From: Thalassobacter stenotrophicus
Lineage (GTDB): Bacteria; Pseudomonadota; Alphaproteobacteria; Rhodobacterales; Rhodobacteraceae
DNA: 64,000 bases
Assembly: GCF_001458315.1 (NCBI RefSeq)
Contig: NZ_CYRX01000031.1
Span: forward strand, 531,458 to 595,457
Direction of reading: 5' to 3'
The stretch's first letter is position 1. Each line of letters starts with the position of its first letter. Made by a program: the position numbers and the translations under genes. The notes below the pieces were generated by a model. The model was not told the origin of the DNA. It saw nothing but the letters and a program-made list of their open reading frames with translations, and ran no database searches. Below, in pieces: positions 47,482 through 57,837 of this stretch.

Positions 47482-49197
47482 CTAAGTACGAAGCTCTGCG
47501 ATTTGTTCCTCGGACAGCTGTTCAAGCCGCGGCATGAGATCCAGCAATTCGCGCGTGTAGTCCGACTTCGGGGCCTCAAACAAGGCGCTCGTTTCCTGCA
47601 CCTCAACCAGCTTGCCCTGCCGCATCACGCCGACGCGGTCGCACATCTGGCGCACCACCGGCAGATCGTGCGAGATAAACAGCATCGTCAGGCCCAAATG
47701 CTCCTGTAAATCCTTCAGAATGTTCAGAATTTGCGCCTGAATGGACACATCAAGCGCCGATGTTGGCTCATCACAAATCAAGAACCGAGGCTGTGTCGCA
47801 AGCGCGCGGGCGATCGAAATACGCTGGCGCTGCCCACCCGAAAACTCATGCGGATATTTGCGATAGGCATCCGACGCCAGCCCCACACGGTCCAGCAGTT
47901 CGCGCACCCGTGGACCGATTTCAGCGCGGCTCAGCAGTTTGTGATGCACGAGCGGTTCGGCCACGATATCCCCCACCGACATGCGTGGATTGAGCGATGA
48001 AAACGGGTCCTGAAAGATCATCTGGATTTGTTTGCGATAGGCCGAAAGCTGCTTTGCATCCATGCCCGTGACCTCTTCGCCGTCAAAGGTCACCGTGCCC
48101 CCATCAACGGGATAAAGCGTCGCTAGCATCCGTGCGACGGTGGATTTGCCCGAACCGGACTCGCCCACTAGCCCGAAGACTTCACCGTCTTTAATGTCGA
48201 ATGACACATCATCCACGGCCGTAAAATAGCTCCGCTGGGATGGCAGGATCGCGCCCTTGGCCAAGAACCGCTTGGTCAGGCCCTTTACCTCTACGAGGGT
48301 GCCGGATTTTGAGGCCGTGGAGCGGTCCCAGTTGCGGGCCAAGTCTTCGATTTTAAAGGCTGTTTCACGTCCGCCATAGCTGACCTGCGGAAAGCGATGC
48401 AGTTTGACCTGCGGACGGGGCACGGCGGCAATCAGGCTTTTGGTATATTCATGGGTCGGCGCGCCGAGGATTTGGCTGGTCGTGCCCTGCTCGACCACGC
48501 GGCCCTCGTACATCACGGTGACTTCGTCGGTCGTATCCGCGATCACGCCCATATCGTGGGTCACGAGGATGACACCAACCTGACGTTCGCGCGCGAGTTC
48601 CTTGATCAGGTCCAACACCTGCGCCTGAATGCTAACGTCCAGCGCGGTTGTCGGCTCATCAGCCACAATGACAGACGGCTCAGAGCACAGCGCCAGCGCG
48701 ATGACCACACGCTGCCGCATACCGCCCGAAAACTGGTGCGGATACTGATGAAACCGCTCTTCGGGGTTTGGAATACGCACCCGGTCCAACAAGGCAATCG
48801 CCCGCGATTGTGCCTCGGACGATGAAAGCCCGAGATGCAATTGGATCGTTTCAACCAACTGCTCGCCCACCGTAAACAGCGGGTTGAGCGAGGTGAGCGG
48901 ATCCTGAAAGATCATCGCGATTTCGCCGCCCCGGATCCGGCGCTTTTGCTCCGCATCTAGCTGGTCGATACGCCGCCCGTTAAGCCAAATTTCACCCTCG
49001 GAAACCCGCGCAGGCGGATCGAGCAGGCCAATCACCGCGTTGCCGGTCATGGATTTACCGGCCCCGGATTCACCCACGACACCCCGAATTTCGCCGGGGC
49101 GGATATCATAGGACACACCTTGAACCGGCTTGAACAGCCCACGCCGCGTGGGAATTTCAACCGTCAGGTTACGTATGGATAGGACAGGTTCTGTCAT
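47482..49197 (-). CDS. Peptide-type ABC transporter, fused double ATP-binding protein
   Basis: A 571-residue protein carrying two ABC ATPase domains in tandem, equal to DppD plus DppF (GsiA/YejF type). Walker A motifs are GESGAGKS (first) and GESGSGKS (second). Signatures FSGGMRQR and FSGGQRQR and Walker B VIVADEPT and FLICDEPT are all intact, so both sites should hydrolyse ATP. Short oligopeptide-family C-terminal extensions follow each domain. It energises the two permeases upstream. Its start overlaps the second permease gene by four bases. Confidence 0.93.
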   Translation of the reverse strand: MTEPVLSIRNLTVEIPTRRGLFKPVQGVSYDIRPGEIRGVVGESGAGKSMTGNAVIGLLDPPARVSEGEIWLNGRRIDQLDAEQKRRIRGGEIAMIFQDPLTSLNPLFTVGEQLVETIQLHLGLSSSEAQSRAIALLDRVRIPNPEERFHQYPHQFSGGMRQRVVIALALCSEPSVIVADEPTTALDVSIQAQVLDLIKELARERQVGVILVTHDMGVIADTTDEVTVMYEGRVVEQGTTSQILGAPTHEYTKSLIAAVPRPQVKLHRFPQVSYGGRETAFKIEDLARNWDRSTASKSGTLVEVKGLTKRFLAKGAILPSQRSYFTAVDDVSFDIKDGEVFGLVGESGSGKSTVARMLATLYPVDGGTVTFDGEEVTGMDAKQLSAYRKQIQMIFQDPFSSLNPRMSVGDIVAEPLVHHKLLSRAEIGPRVRELLDRVGLASDAYRKYPHEFSGGQRQRISIARALATQPRFLICDEPTSALDVSIQAQILNILKDLQEHLGLTMLFISHDLPVVRQMCDRVGVMRQGKLVEVQETSALFEAPKSDYTRELLDLMPRLEQLSEEQIAELRT

Positions 49198-50099
49198 CGT
49201 AGCCTCGGGTTCAAAGCGTCACGCAGCCAGTCGCCCAAGAGGTTCACGGCCAACGCCAGAACGAGCAATGTGCATGCAGGGAAAAGAAGGATCCACCATT
49301 CGCCCGAGAACAAGAAGCCCTGGCCAATGCGGATGAGTGTGCCCAGCGACGGCTGGGTTGCCGGCGCGCCGACGCCCAAAAAGCTAAGCGTTGCCTCAGC
49401 GATGATCGCGAGAGCCAGTGAGATCGTTGCGATGACCAGCACGGGCGACAGCACGTTGGGCAGAATGTGCCGGATCATAATCGTCAACGGAGAGCGCCCG
49501 ATGAGGCGCGCAGCAGCGACATAGTCCTTGGACTTTTCGACCAATGTGGCCCCTCGCACAACACGCGCGAACTGGACCCAATCCGACAGACCAATCGCAA
49601 GGATCAGCACCCAGATCGCCATCTGATCGCGGTATTCCACCGGCGTCACGCCCTTGGCCACACCAAAGATCAACATCGCCACAAGGATAGATGGAAAGGT
49701 CAGCTGCACGTCTGCGGCACGCATGATGATCGTTTCGGTCCAACCGCCGACGTAGCCGCTCAGCAGGCCCAGAAAGATGCCGATCACCATCGCAAGCATA
49801 ACGGCCGCGACCCCCACGAAGAGCGAGATACGCAAGCCGTAAAGAATGGTCGAAAACACATCTCGACCCTGATCGTCAGTGCCAAGAAAGAAGCTTTCAC
49901 CGGTAAAGGCGTTCGGTTCCATCGGAGCGGTGAACCCGTTCATCAGGTTCAAGCTTGCCGGATCAAAGGGGTTGGTCGTCGCGATTAGCGGCGCGAAAAC
50001 CGCCGCAAGAACCATCAAAACCGTTACGATCAACGAGACAATCGCCACAGGGCTGGTCCGGAACGCATAGAAAACGTCACTGTCGAGAAAACGGTTCAT
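49194..50099 (-). CDS. Peptide-type ABC transporter permease (DppC-like)
   Basis: Inner-membrane permease of 301 residues with six helices and the N-terminal OppC region (VAIVSLIVTVLMVLAAVFAP). The EAA loop is DYVAAARLIGRSPLTIMIRHILPN. It overlaps the genes on both sides by four bases each, so three genes are translationally coupled. Confidence 0.93.
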   Translation of the reverse strand: MNRFLDSDVFYAFRTSPVAIVSLIVTVLMVLAAVFAPLIATTNPFDPASLNLMNGFTAPMEPNAFTGESFFLGTDDQGRDVFSTILYGLRISLFVGVAAVMLAMVIGIFLGLLSGYVGGWTETIIMRAADVQLTFPSILVAMLIFGVAKGVTPVEYRDQMAIWVLILAIGLSDWVQFARVVRGATLVEKSKDYVAAARLIGRSPLTIMIRHILPNVLSPVLVIATISLALAIIAEATLSFLGVGAPATQPSLGTLIRIGQGFLFSGEWWILLFPACTLLVLALAVNLLGDWLRDALNPRLR

Positions 50100-51064
50100 G
50101 ATGCTGCCCTCAATCGCGGATCAATCATCGCGTATAAGATATCCACAAGGAGGTTAATGGCCACGAACATCACCGAAATCAGCATCAGGTAGGCGGCCAT
50201 AACGGGGATGTCGACAAACTGGATGGCGTTGATGAACAACAGCCCCACACCGGGCCATTGGAAAACCGTCTCGGTGATGATCGCGAACGCGATGATGGAT
50301 CCAAGCTGCAAGCCAATCACCGTAATCACCGGCACCATCGTATTCTTGAGAGCATGGCGGAAGTTCACCACCCGGTCGCCAAGCCCCCGAGCACGAGCAA
50401 AGCGGATGTAATCTTGGCGAAGGACCTCTAACATCTCAGACCGGACCAAGCGCATGATCAGCGTCATCTGATACAGACCCAACGTGATTGCGGGCAGGAT
50501 CAAAGCCTTGAGGCCCGATTCCGTCAAAAAGCCAGTGGACCAGCCCCCGATGTGGACTGTCTCACCGCGGCCAAAGCTCGGCAGCCAGCCAAGTTCCACA
50601 CTGAAGAGATAGATCAGCAGAATACCGATCAGAAAGGTCGGCAGCGACACCCCGATAAGTGAGATGGACATGATCAGATTGGCCGCGACACCATTGCGGC
50701 GGATCGCCGTGAAGACACCCAAGCCGATGCCCATCACGATGGCCAACACCCCCGACACAGCCGCAAGTTCCAGCGTGGCCGGTGCGCGTTCCATCAAGAT
50801 TTCGGCGACGGGGCGGCCTTGGCGGTACGATATCCCAAAGTTGCCCTGTGCAGCTTGTTCAAGAAAGCGGAAGTATTGGACCACGAATGGTTTATCGAGA
50901 CCAAGTTGCGCACGCAGGCGTTCAACGTCTTCCATCGTGCGTTCTTGACCAAGCATGTTGTCGATGGGGTCCCCGACGAACGTAAACATCGAGAACGCCA
51001 CAAGGCCCGTAACCAGAAGCACCAAGACAGATTGCCCGACGCGTTTGACGATAAAAGAGAGCAT
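50096..51064 (-). CDS. Peptide-type ABC transporter permease (DppB-like)
   Basis: Inner-membrane permease of 322 residues with six helices. The N-terminus MLSFIVKRVGQSVLVLLVTG is typical of DppB. The EAA loop is DYIRFARARGLGDRVVNFRHALKN. The ATG at 51064 removes an 11-residue basic extension that does not fit the family. It forms the channel with the DppC-like protein. Confidence 0.93.
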   Translation of the reverse strand: MLSFIVKRVGQSVLVLLVTGLVAFSMFTFVGDPIDNMLGQERTMEDVERLRAQLGLDKPFVVQYFRFLEQAAQGNFGISYRQGRPVAEILMERAPATLELAAVSGVLAIVMGIGLGVFTAIRRNGVAANLIMSISLIGVSLPTFLIGILLIYLFSVELGWLPSFGRGETVHIGGWSTGFLTESGLKALILPAITLGLYQMTLIMRLVRSEMLEVLRQDYIRFARARGLGDRVVNFRHALKNTMVPVITVIGLQLGSIIAFAIITETVFQWPGVGLLFINAIQFVDIPVMAAYLMLISVMFVAINLLVDILYAMIDPRLRAAS

Positions 51065-51118
51065 AGAGGTCTTTCTTGGGCGACACCCCCGAGCCAAAGC
51101 CCGAGGGTAAGGGAGGTC

Positions 51119-52669
51119 TTAGTTAACGGTTACCCAGCGCAGGATAAAGAAGTTATCCGGGCGCTGTGTTACATCGATATTCGCGCGTGCGCCCCAAACC
51201 AAGGGCTGCACGTATAGCGGCACATAAGCCACTTCGTCTTGCATGATCTTGGCAACCTCGTCGAGCATGCCCTGACGGACACTATCGTCGATTTCGGACT
51301 GGATCATTGGCAAGAGCGTATCGATCCGATCATTTGAGTAGGCGCCAAAGTTCCATGAACCCAAACGCTTTTCCTCATTCGGAGTGGAACCGAGGAAACG
51401 AATGGGATGCTCGGCATCAAACGTACCCGGCGACCAGCCCAGCAGGTACATATCGAAGTTGTCCGCGCGCAGTTCGGGCCAGTAGTTGGACACGGGCATC
51501 GCATCCAGTGACACGTCCATCCCGGCTTGCGCGAGCATGGCTGTGACGGCTTGGCAGACAGCTTCGTCATTCAGGTAGCGGTCATTCGGGCATTTAAGCG
51601 AAATCGTTTGCCCCGTCAGGCCGGCCTCGGCGGCCAAAGCACGGGCGGCCTCAGGATCATAGGCATAAGGCGCGGCTTGAGCATCGGAATAGCCACGCAT
51701 CGCAGGACTGACCAACTGGCTTGCGACCTCGGCGTTGCCACGCATGATGGTCTGCAAAATCGCCGGAACGTTCACCGCTTTGGCCACGGCTTCCCGCGCG
51801 CGGGCATCTAGGAACATGTCCGAAGCGCCCTGCCCGCTTTCGGCGGCCCCCGATTGTTGGTCAAAGCCCAACATGATGACGCGCGCTTCGATCCCTTGGA
51901 TCACTTGCACATCTGGGTTTCCCTGCAACCGAGCGGCATCCTGAATGGGCACGGGGTTGATGAAATCCACATCCCCCGACAACAGGGCTGCCAACGCCGT
52001 CGCTGAATTCTGGATCGGGGTCATTTCGACCCGCGTCAGGTTATGCTCCACCTCGTCCCACCAACCGGCGTGCGGCTCCAGCACAGTGCTCAGATCGGGC
52101 TGACGCGCAGCGATTTGGAACGGCCCCGTGCCGTTGGCGTTCAGCGTGGCATAGTTGCCTTGTTCTTTATCCGGGCGTTCGGCGTTGTTGGCCGCGGCCC
52201 AGCCGCTGTCCATCATCATCCAGTTGGCGATGGAGTCAGGAAAAATCGGGTTCGGCGCGCTGGTCATGATGTCGACGGTAAAGTCGTCCACCTTGATGAC
52301 ATCACTCACCGGGGCGAACCAGCTGGAGGTATCAGCCTGCTCGGATGAGGCGCGCTCGTATGAGAAAATCACATCATCGGCATCAAAAGCCGAGCCGTCT
52401 TGAAACGTCACCCCTTGGCGCAACACAAAACGCCAGCCTTCGCCATCGCCAATGGGCGACCAGCTGGTGGCAAGCGATGGCTCAATCGCCATGTCTTTGC
52501 CGCGGCGGACCAGTCCTTCGTAGACGTTGTTCAGAAACCCAAGGACCGGAGCGGAGTTAACCGCATGCGGGTCCATCGTTTGCGGATCCGTGGTAACGGC
52601 AAAATTAAACTCTTCGGCAGACGCAGGCAGCGCCAGCACCAAAGCGATAGCAGTAGACAAGCGGAACAT
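51119..52669 (-). CDS. Peptide-type ABC solute-binding protein (family 5), copy 2
   Basis: Periplasmic binding protein of 516 residues. The signal peptide ends at LPASAEE. Family 5 features: DPQTMDPHAVNSAPVLGFLNNVYEGL, then GWRFVLRQGVTFQDGSAFDADDV. It is closest to the permease genes and parallel to a second, homologous protein encoded upstream. Ligands in the family include di/oligopeptides, nickel, glutathione and opines; none can be assigned. Confidence 0.92.
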   Translation of the reverse strand: MFRLSTAIALVLALPASAEEFNFAVTTDPQTMDPHAVNSAPVLGFLNNVYEGLVRRGKDMAIEPSLATSWSPIGDGEGWRFVLRQGVTFQDGSAFDADDVIFSYERASSEQADTSSWFAPVSDVIKVDDFTVDIMTSAPNPIFPDSIANWMMMDSGWAAANNAERPDKEQGNYATLNANGTGPFQIAARQPDLSTVLEPHAGWWDEVEHNLTRVEMTPIQNSATALAALLSGDVDFINPVPIQDAARLQGNPDVQVIQGIEARVIMLGFDQQSGAAESGQGASDMFLDARAREAVAKAVNVPAILQTIMRGNAEVASQLVSPAMRGYSDAQAAPYAYDPEAARALAAEAGLTGQTISLKCPNDRYLNDEAVCQAVTAMLAQAGMDVSLDAMPVSNYWPELRADNFDMYLLGWSPGTFDAEHPIRFLGSTPNEEKRLGSWNFGAYSNDRIDTLLPMIQSEIDDSVRQGMLDEVAKIMQDEVAYVPLYVQPLVWGARANIDVTQRPDNFFILRWVTVN

Positions 52670-52704
52670 CGAAATTTCCTTTATTTTTAACGTTTGTCAC
52701 GGAT

Positions 52705-52738
52705 CAAAAAAGGGCCGCCTGCGGATGCCGGCGGCCCT
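52705..52738 (-). terminator. Terminator between the two binding-protein genes
   Basis: AGGGCCGCC (52711-52719) pairs with GGCGGCCCT (52730-52738). On the minus strand the stem is followed by six Ts. It lies just after the first binding-protein gene, so only part of the transcripts should read into the rest of the operon. Confidence 0.88.
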
Positions 52739-52744
52739 ATCGCT

Positions 52745-54325
52745 TTAGTTCATTGTGAAGTATTTCACTTTGGGCTGATCTTCGGCGTCAACGTCGATAC
52801 CAACGCCCTCGGCCATACCCCAGTTCAGCACTTGGTGGTGCACGGGGATGTAAAGCGCCTCATCCTGCACGACACGCCAGATAGCAGCAATGTCAGCATT
52901 ACGTGCCGCAAGATCCGTGTTGGAAGAAAGGCTTTCGATTTTTGCGTCAATTTCATCGTTATCGAAGCCAGTACCATTCCATGTGCCAATGTCGCTTTCG
53001 CGGCCGTGTACGAGGAAGTTAAAGATGTACTCGGAGTCGTACGTCGGCACGCCCCAACCCAGCATGTAGAAGTCAGTCTTGCCTTCTGTGATCAGCGGGA
53101 AGTGCTGCGCCTTGGGTTTCGCATCAAGGTTCACCGTCACTCCAACTTGGCCAAGCATGCCGACTGCGGCCTGACAGATGGCTTCATCGTTGATGTAGCG
53201 ATCGTTCGGGCAATCCAGGCGGATCGAGAAGCCGTCGGCATATCCAGCATCGGCCAGCAACGAACGCGCCATTTCAACATTGGTCGAGCTTTCGGCGTCC
53301 ATCTCGGCAGTCCAGCCGTTTACGAACGGCGGTGCGATCATGCCTGCGGGCTCAGACTGGCCGCGCATCACAACCTTTTGGATCGCGTCGCGGTTGATCG
53401 CCATGGACATCGCTTTGCGCACACGCACATCGGCCAGCGGGTTCGCGCCATCGATGTTGTCGGCTTCAATGTCATCTGCACCTTGGTTCATGCCGAAAAA
53501 GATCACGCGGTTTTGCGGCGCCTTTTTGACGGTCAGGCCATCAGCATCATTCACGCGCACAAGGTCCTGAACAGGCATATCTTGCAGGAAGTTCACCTCA
53601 CCCGAAAGCAAGGCCGCAACACGGGTCGCTGCGTTCTGGATTGGGGTGTAGATGATCTCAGAGACTTCCATCGGGAACTGATCCCGGCCCCAGTAGGCCT
53701 CGTTGCGGGTCATCACAGTCCGCACGTCAGGCTCACGCGAGGTGAGGACATAAGGCCCGGTGCCATTGGCATTTGTAGTGGCGTATGTGATCTCACCGCC
53801 CTCAAAATCCTGCACATTGACGGTGTTGTTCGCCTCGGACCAGCCCTTGTCCATGATGAACAGGTTGGTCAGGTTAGACGGCAAAATCGGGTTTGGTCCG
53901 TCAGTCACCATCTCGATGGTGTAATCGCCAACAGCACGGATTTCGGTGATCGAGCCGATCAGCTCTTTCATGTCCGAATTTTCCTGCTTGGCGCGCTCAA
54001 ACGAGAACACCACATCCTCAGCCGTGAAGGTTTCACCACCGTGGAAGGTCACGCCTTGGCGCAGTTGGAAAACCCAGACGTTAGGGTCAGATGCGCTGGG
54101 CGCCCATTCGGTCGCAAGAGCGGGCTCAAACGCGCCCGTGGTGTCGCGCACGAGCAGAGGCTCATACATCTGGTGTCGGATTGTGTGCGTTGGGCCTTCG
54201 TTTTGCGCGTGGGGGTCCAGCGTAAGTGCATCGCCTGCGCGCGCCCAACGAAGGGTCTCCGACGAGGCAACTGCGGTTGTGGACAGCAGTGCGGCAATGG
54301 CCATCAAGCCTGTCAACTTGGTCAT
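52745..54325 (-). CDS. Peptide-type ABC solute-binding protein (family 5), copy 1
   Basis: Periplasmic binding protein of 526 residues. The signal peptide ends at TTAVASSE. Family 5 features: TLDPHAQNEGPTHTIRHQMYEPL and WVFQLRQGVTFHGGETFTAEDV. It is homologous to the next gene (shared blocks such as the DCPNDRYINDEAICQA segment against KCPNDRYLNDEAVCQA), so the pair arose by duplication and probably recognises different ligands for the same channel. It heads the operon and has its own terminator. Confidence 0.92.
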   Translation of the reverse strand: MTKLTGLMAIAALLSTTAVASSETLRWARAGDALTLDPHAQNEGPTHTIRHQMYEPLLVRDTTGAFEPALATEWAPSASDPNVWVFQLRQGVTFHGGETFTAEDVVFSFERAKQENSDMKELIGSITEIRAVGDYTIEMVTDGPNPILPSNLTNLFIMDKGWSEANNTVNVQDFEGGEITYATTNANGTGPYVLTSREPDVRTVMTRNEAYWGRDQFPMEVSEIIYTPIQNAATRVAALLSGEVNFLQDMPVQDLVRVNDADGLTVKKAPQNRVIFFGMNQGADDIEADNIDGANPLADVRVRKAMSMAINRDAIQKVVMRGQSEPAGMIAPPFVNGWTAEMDAESSTNVEMARSLLADAGYADGFSIRLDCPNDRYINDEAICQAAVGMLGQVGVTVNLDAKPKAQHFPLITEGKTDFYMLGWGVPTYDSEYIFNFLVHGRESDIGTWNGTGFDNDEIDAKIESLSSNTDLAARNADIAAIWRVVQDEALYIPVHHQVLNWGMAEGVGIDVDAEDQPKVKYFTMN

Positions 54326-54654
54326 AGAAAACTCCCTGAGTGTGTCGTGCCCCTCTGAGTCAGTGGGGGCGGTGCATCACCACATCACGGGTATGCCGAA
54401 TTGCCAAGGGTCTGCGAATGTTTTTTGGGTTTGAATATGCGCGGCCTATCCCTGACCCCCTTTGCTGCTTTGAGAACAAGCGCAGTGACGCGGGCTTGCT
54501 CAAAACCGCGTCTAAATGGATCGCAGCATGGATATAGGGCCCCTGCGCCAAGCCCCACCAGCAGGCCCTAGCCCAGCGCGATAGCACTCTGGCTTTGCAA
54601 TAAAAAAAGGGCGGAGCCATTGCCCCGCCCTTTTGCTTAGTCGTGTTACAGGCC
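54326..54654. other. 329-bp region between transport and molybdenum-enzyme operons
   Basis: It should contain the promoter of the peptide-transport operon (minus strand) and holds the cox terminator at 54602-54634. No gene is supported. Confidence 0.55.
54602..54634 (-). terminator. Intrinsic terminator of the cox-type operon
   Basis: AAAAGGGCGG (54605-54614) pairs with CCGCCCTTTT (54625-54634). On the minus strand the stem is followed by a run of Ts, 20 bases after the coxM-type stop. Confidence 0.88.
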
Positions 54655-55437
54655 TTAGCTTGCGGCTGTGACCGCGCGCGCCGTGACGACCTTAATCAGA
54701 TGTGCGCGGTACCTTGCAGTGCCATGCAGGTCCGAGATCATATCATCCTCAGAAACACTCAACCCCTCCAGCGCCGCGGCACTGAAATCGCGGCTCAGAG
54801 CCTCTTCGGCTTCGGTCCAGCGGAACACACCGTCGTTCGAGGCACCCGTCACCGCAACACGCACGCCGCTGGCATACTTGGCCACAAACACGCCCACCAA
54901 AGCGAAGCGCGAGGCAGGTTGGACGAATTTTTGGTAGTTCGCCGCCTGCGGGATCGGAAAGGACACCGCGGTGATGATCTCACCCTCTTCCAATGCCGTC
55001 TCGAACATGCCTTGGAAATAGTCATCCGCAGCAATCTCACGCGTGTTGGTGATGATGGTTGCGCCGCTGGCTAACGCGGCCGCAGGGTAGCAGGCTGCCG
55101 GGTCATTGTTGGCAAGGCTGCCGCCAATTGTGCCCCGGTTACGCACTGCCGGATCGCCGATCTGACCCGCAAGCCCCGACAACCCCGGATAACTGCCATC
55201 CGAGGCCACGGCATGGTGGGTCGTGGCTCCGCCAATCCGCAGGGTATCTCCGGATTTGGTGATACCTTGCATCTCGGACACGCCCGACAAAGAGACCAAC
55301 GTGTTCGGGCTAGCAAGGCGCTGCTTGAGCGTGGGGATCAATGTCTGCCCCCCACCAAGCGCTTGCGCCTCATCCCCGGCCATCGCTGCGGCTGCTTCGG
55401 CAATCGTATTGGGTGTTACAACGTCAAAATTATACAT
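54655..55437 (-). CDS. Molybdenum hydroxylase FAD-binding subunit (CoxM-type)
   Basis: A 260-residue flavoprotein that passes electrons from the iron-sulfur subunit to an acceptor. FAD-binding motifs are ALGGGQTLIPTLKQR (about residues 26-40) and NRGTIGGSLANNDPAACYPAA (about 98-118). The length is slightly short of CoxM (about 288). It is the last gene of the S-L-M operon. The order and size fit CO dehydrogenase-like enzymes; the true substrate is open. Confidence 0.9.
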   Translation of the reverse strand: MYNFDVVTPNTIAEAAAAMAGDEAQALGGGQTLIPTLKQRLASPNTLVSLSGVSEMQGITKSGDTLRIGGATTHHAVASDGSYPGLSGLAGQIGDPAVRNRGTIGGSLANNDPAACYPAAALASGATIITNTREIAADDYFQGMFETALEEGEIITAVSFPIPQAANYQKFVQPASRFALVGVFVAKYASGVRVAVTGASNDGVFRWTEAEEALSRDFSAAALEGLSVSEDDMISDLHGTARYRAHLIKVVTARAVTAAS

Positions 55438-55452
55438 CTGAAGCCTCCTCTC

Positions 55453-57825
55453 TTATTTGGCGTTCTGCATGGCTTCCCACACGCGCACGGGCGTGACGGG
55501 CATATCGATGTGGGTGATATTGTGACCACCCGATTGCAGCGCATCGACCACCGCGTTTACCACAGTGGGCGGTGAGCCGATCGCACCGGCTTCTCCGCAG
55601 CCTTTAACGCCAAGTGGGTTGTGAACACAGGGCGTGCCTTGGCTGTGATCCACTTGGAACATCGGCAGGTCATCGGCGCGGGGCATGGTGTAATCCATGT
55701 AGGACGCACTTAGCAGTTGGCCGTATTCATCGTAGAACGTCTGCTCAACCAGTGCCTGCCCGATGCCTTGCGCCAAACCGCCATGCACCTGACCGGTCAC
55801 GATCATCGGGTTGATAACATTGCCAAAGTCATCAACGGCGCACATCCGGTCTACACGCACTTTGCCGGTTTCCGGGTCCACCTCCACTTCGCAGGCATAG
55901 GCGCCCGAAGGATACGTAAAGTTCGCCGGATCATAGAACGCGGTTTCCTCAAGACCCGGCTCGATGCTTTCGAGCGGATAGTCGTGGGGAATGTACGCCT
56001 TGAGCGCGACTTCACCGAAGGTCACGGATTTGTTCGTGCCCTCGACCGAGAACACACCGTCATTCAACGAGATATCCTGATCGGTCACCTCGAGCATATG
56101 GGCCGCAATCTTCTTGGCTTTGACGATGATTTTCTCCGTTGCACGGACCACTGCAGAACCACAGACAGCAAGGCTACGCGAACCATACGTGCCCATACCA
56201 AATGGGATCTTGGAGGTGTCCCCATGGACGATATCGATGGTGCTGGCGTCGATACCAAGCATATCGGACACGACCTGCGGGAAGGCTGTCTCATGGCCTT
56301 GGCCGTGGCTGTGTGCACCGACCATAACGCTGATGTTGCCCGTCGCGTTCACCCGCACAGTGGCCGCGTCATACAGGCCCACACGGGATCCCAACACACC
56401 AACAAGGTTCGACGGAGCGATCCCGCACGCCTCGATGTAGGCGTTCACGCCGAGCCCGCGCATTAGCCCCTTGGCTTCGCTTGCCTTGCGGCGCGCCTCA
56501 AACCCAGAGATGTCAGCAACCTCTTCCATCTTGTCCATAAGGGCATCGTAGTTGCCTGCATCGTATTCCAGACCCGCCGCAGAGGCGTAGGGATACTGAT
56601 CCGGCTTTACGAAGTTTTTACGGCGCAGTTCGATGGGGTCCATGCCCAGTTCGCGCGCGGCTTTATCGATGACACGTTCGATAGAATACGTGGCTTCGGG
56701 CCGCCCAGCGCCGCGATATGCATCCACCGGCGCGGTGTTTGTGAACACGGCTTTGACGTTCACGTAGACCAAAGGAACCGTATAGTTCCCCCCCATCAAC
56801 GTGCCGTGCAGGAACGTGGGCGTCGCGGTTGAGAAGTTCGACAAATAGGCACCGACGTTGGCCTTTGTATCGGTGCGGAACGCAAGGAAATTGCCCTCTG
56901 CATCCAGCGCCAGTTCGATCTTGGTGACGTGGTCGCGGCCGTGTGCATCCGTGAGGAACGACTCCGTCCGGTCCGCAGTCCACTTGACCGGGCGACCGAC
57001 TTGTTTGGCCGCAGCTAACACCAGAGCCTCTTCGCCATAGTGATAGATTTTGGAGCCAAAACCGCCGCCCACATCGGGCGCGATCACGGTCAGCATGTTT
57101 TCCGGGATGCCCAGAACAAACGCCGAGATCAGAAGCCGGGTCAAATGCGGGTTCTGCGAAGTCGTGTGCAGCGTGTATTCGCCCGTGCTGGCCTTGTAGC
57201 TACCGATTGAGGCGCGTGGCTCCATCGCGTTGGGCACCAGACGGTTGTTCACCAGTTCAAGCGTGGTGACGTGATGCGCGTTTTTGATCGCGGTATCTGT
57301 TGCCTCACGGTTGTCTTCAATCCACCCCCAGTCAAAGCACTGGTTGGTTTCGATCTCATCATGGACGTATGTGCTGCTGGAAAGCGCAGCATTCATATCA
57401 ATGATGGCGGGCAGTTCTTCGATGTCGGCCTCAATGGCTTCGACGGCGTCGCGTGCTTGCTCAACCGTTTCGGCGATCACGGCGGCGTAGGCGTCCCCCA
57501 CATGGCGCACTTTGCCATGGGCCAAGACGGGCCGCTTGGGTTCTTTCATCGGCTCGCCATCGCGCGAGTTGATCAACCAACCGGCGGGGTTACCGCCCAC
57601 ATCGACAAAATCATCCCCCGTGAAAACGGCCAAAACCCCGGGCATCTGCGCAGCGGCAGAGGTGTCGATGGACTTAATTTTACCATGGGCAACGGTCGAA
57701 CGGGCAAAGACCGCGTAGGTCTGTTTGGCCAGAACGATATCGTCGGTGTATTCACCCGTCCCAGTGAGGAAGCGGACGTCTTCGCGGCGCAGCGTGGCGG
57801 CGCCAATTCCTGTATCTCTTGGCAT
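55453..57825 (-). CDS. Molybdenum hydroxylase large subunit (CoxL form II type)
   Basis: A 790-residue catalytic subunit of the xanthine oxidase family. The active-site loop reads AYRGAGR (residues 369-375), the form II pattern; proven CO dehydrogenases (form I) have AYXCSFR. Other cofactor blocks are DVGGGFGSK (251-259), [13 protein letters not shown] and the C-terminal Glu region [11 protein letters not shown] that supplies the catalytic base. CO oxidation is therefore not supported; an aldehyde, purine or N-heterocycle substrate is as likely. No CoxD/E/F maturation genes lie nearby. Confidence 0.92.
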   Translation of the reverse strand: MPRDTGIGAATLRREDVRFLTGTGEYTDDIVLAKQTYAVFARSTVAHGKIKSIDTSAAAQMPGVLAVFTGDDFVDVGGNPAGWLINSRDGEPMKEPKRPVLAHGKVRHVGDAYAAVIAETVEQARDAVEAIEADIEELPAIIDMNAALSSSTYVHDEIETNQCFDWGWIEDNREATDTAIKNAHHVTTLELVNNRLVPNAMEPRASIGSYKASTGEYTLHTTSQNPHLTRLLISAFVLGIPENMLTVIAPDVGGGFGSKIYHYGEEALVLAAAKQVGRPVKWTADRTESFLTDAHGRDHVTKIELALDAEGNFLAFRTDTKANVGAYLSNFSTATPTFLHGTLMGGNYTVPLVYVNVKAVFTNTAPVDAYRGAGRPEATYSIERVIDKAARELGMDPIELRRKNFVKPDQYPYASAAGLEYDAGNYDALMDKMEEVADISGFEARRKASEAKGLMRGLGVNAYIEACGIAPSNLVGVLGSRVGLYDAATVRVNATGNISVMVGAHSHGQGHETAFPQVVSDMLGIDASTIDIVHGDTSKIPFGMGTYGSRSLAVCGSAVVRATEKIIVKAKKIAAHMLEVTDQDISLNDGVFSVEGTNKSVTFGEVALKAYIPHDYPLESIEPGLEETAFYDPANFTYPSGAYACEVEVDPETGKVRVDRMCAVDDFGNVINPMIVTGQVHGGLAQGIGQALVEQTFYDEYGQLLSASYMDYTMPRADDLPMFQVDHSQGTPCVHNPLGVKGCGEAGAIGSPPTVVNAVVDALQSGGHNITHIDMPVTPVRVWEAMQNAK

Positions 57826-57837
57826 AATGTCTTCTCC

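Noticed and set aside
55453..57825. Naming the enzyme CO dehydrogenase
   Set aside because: The active-site loop is AYRGAGR rather than AYXCSFR, and the maturation genes are missing.
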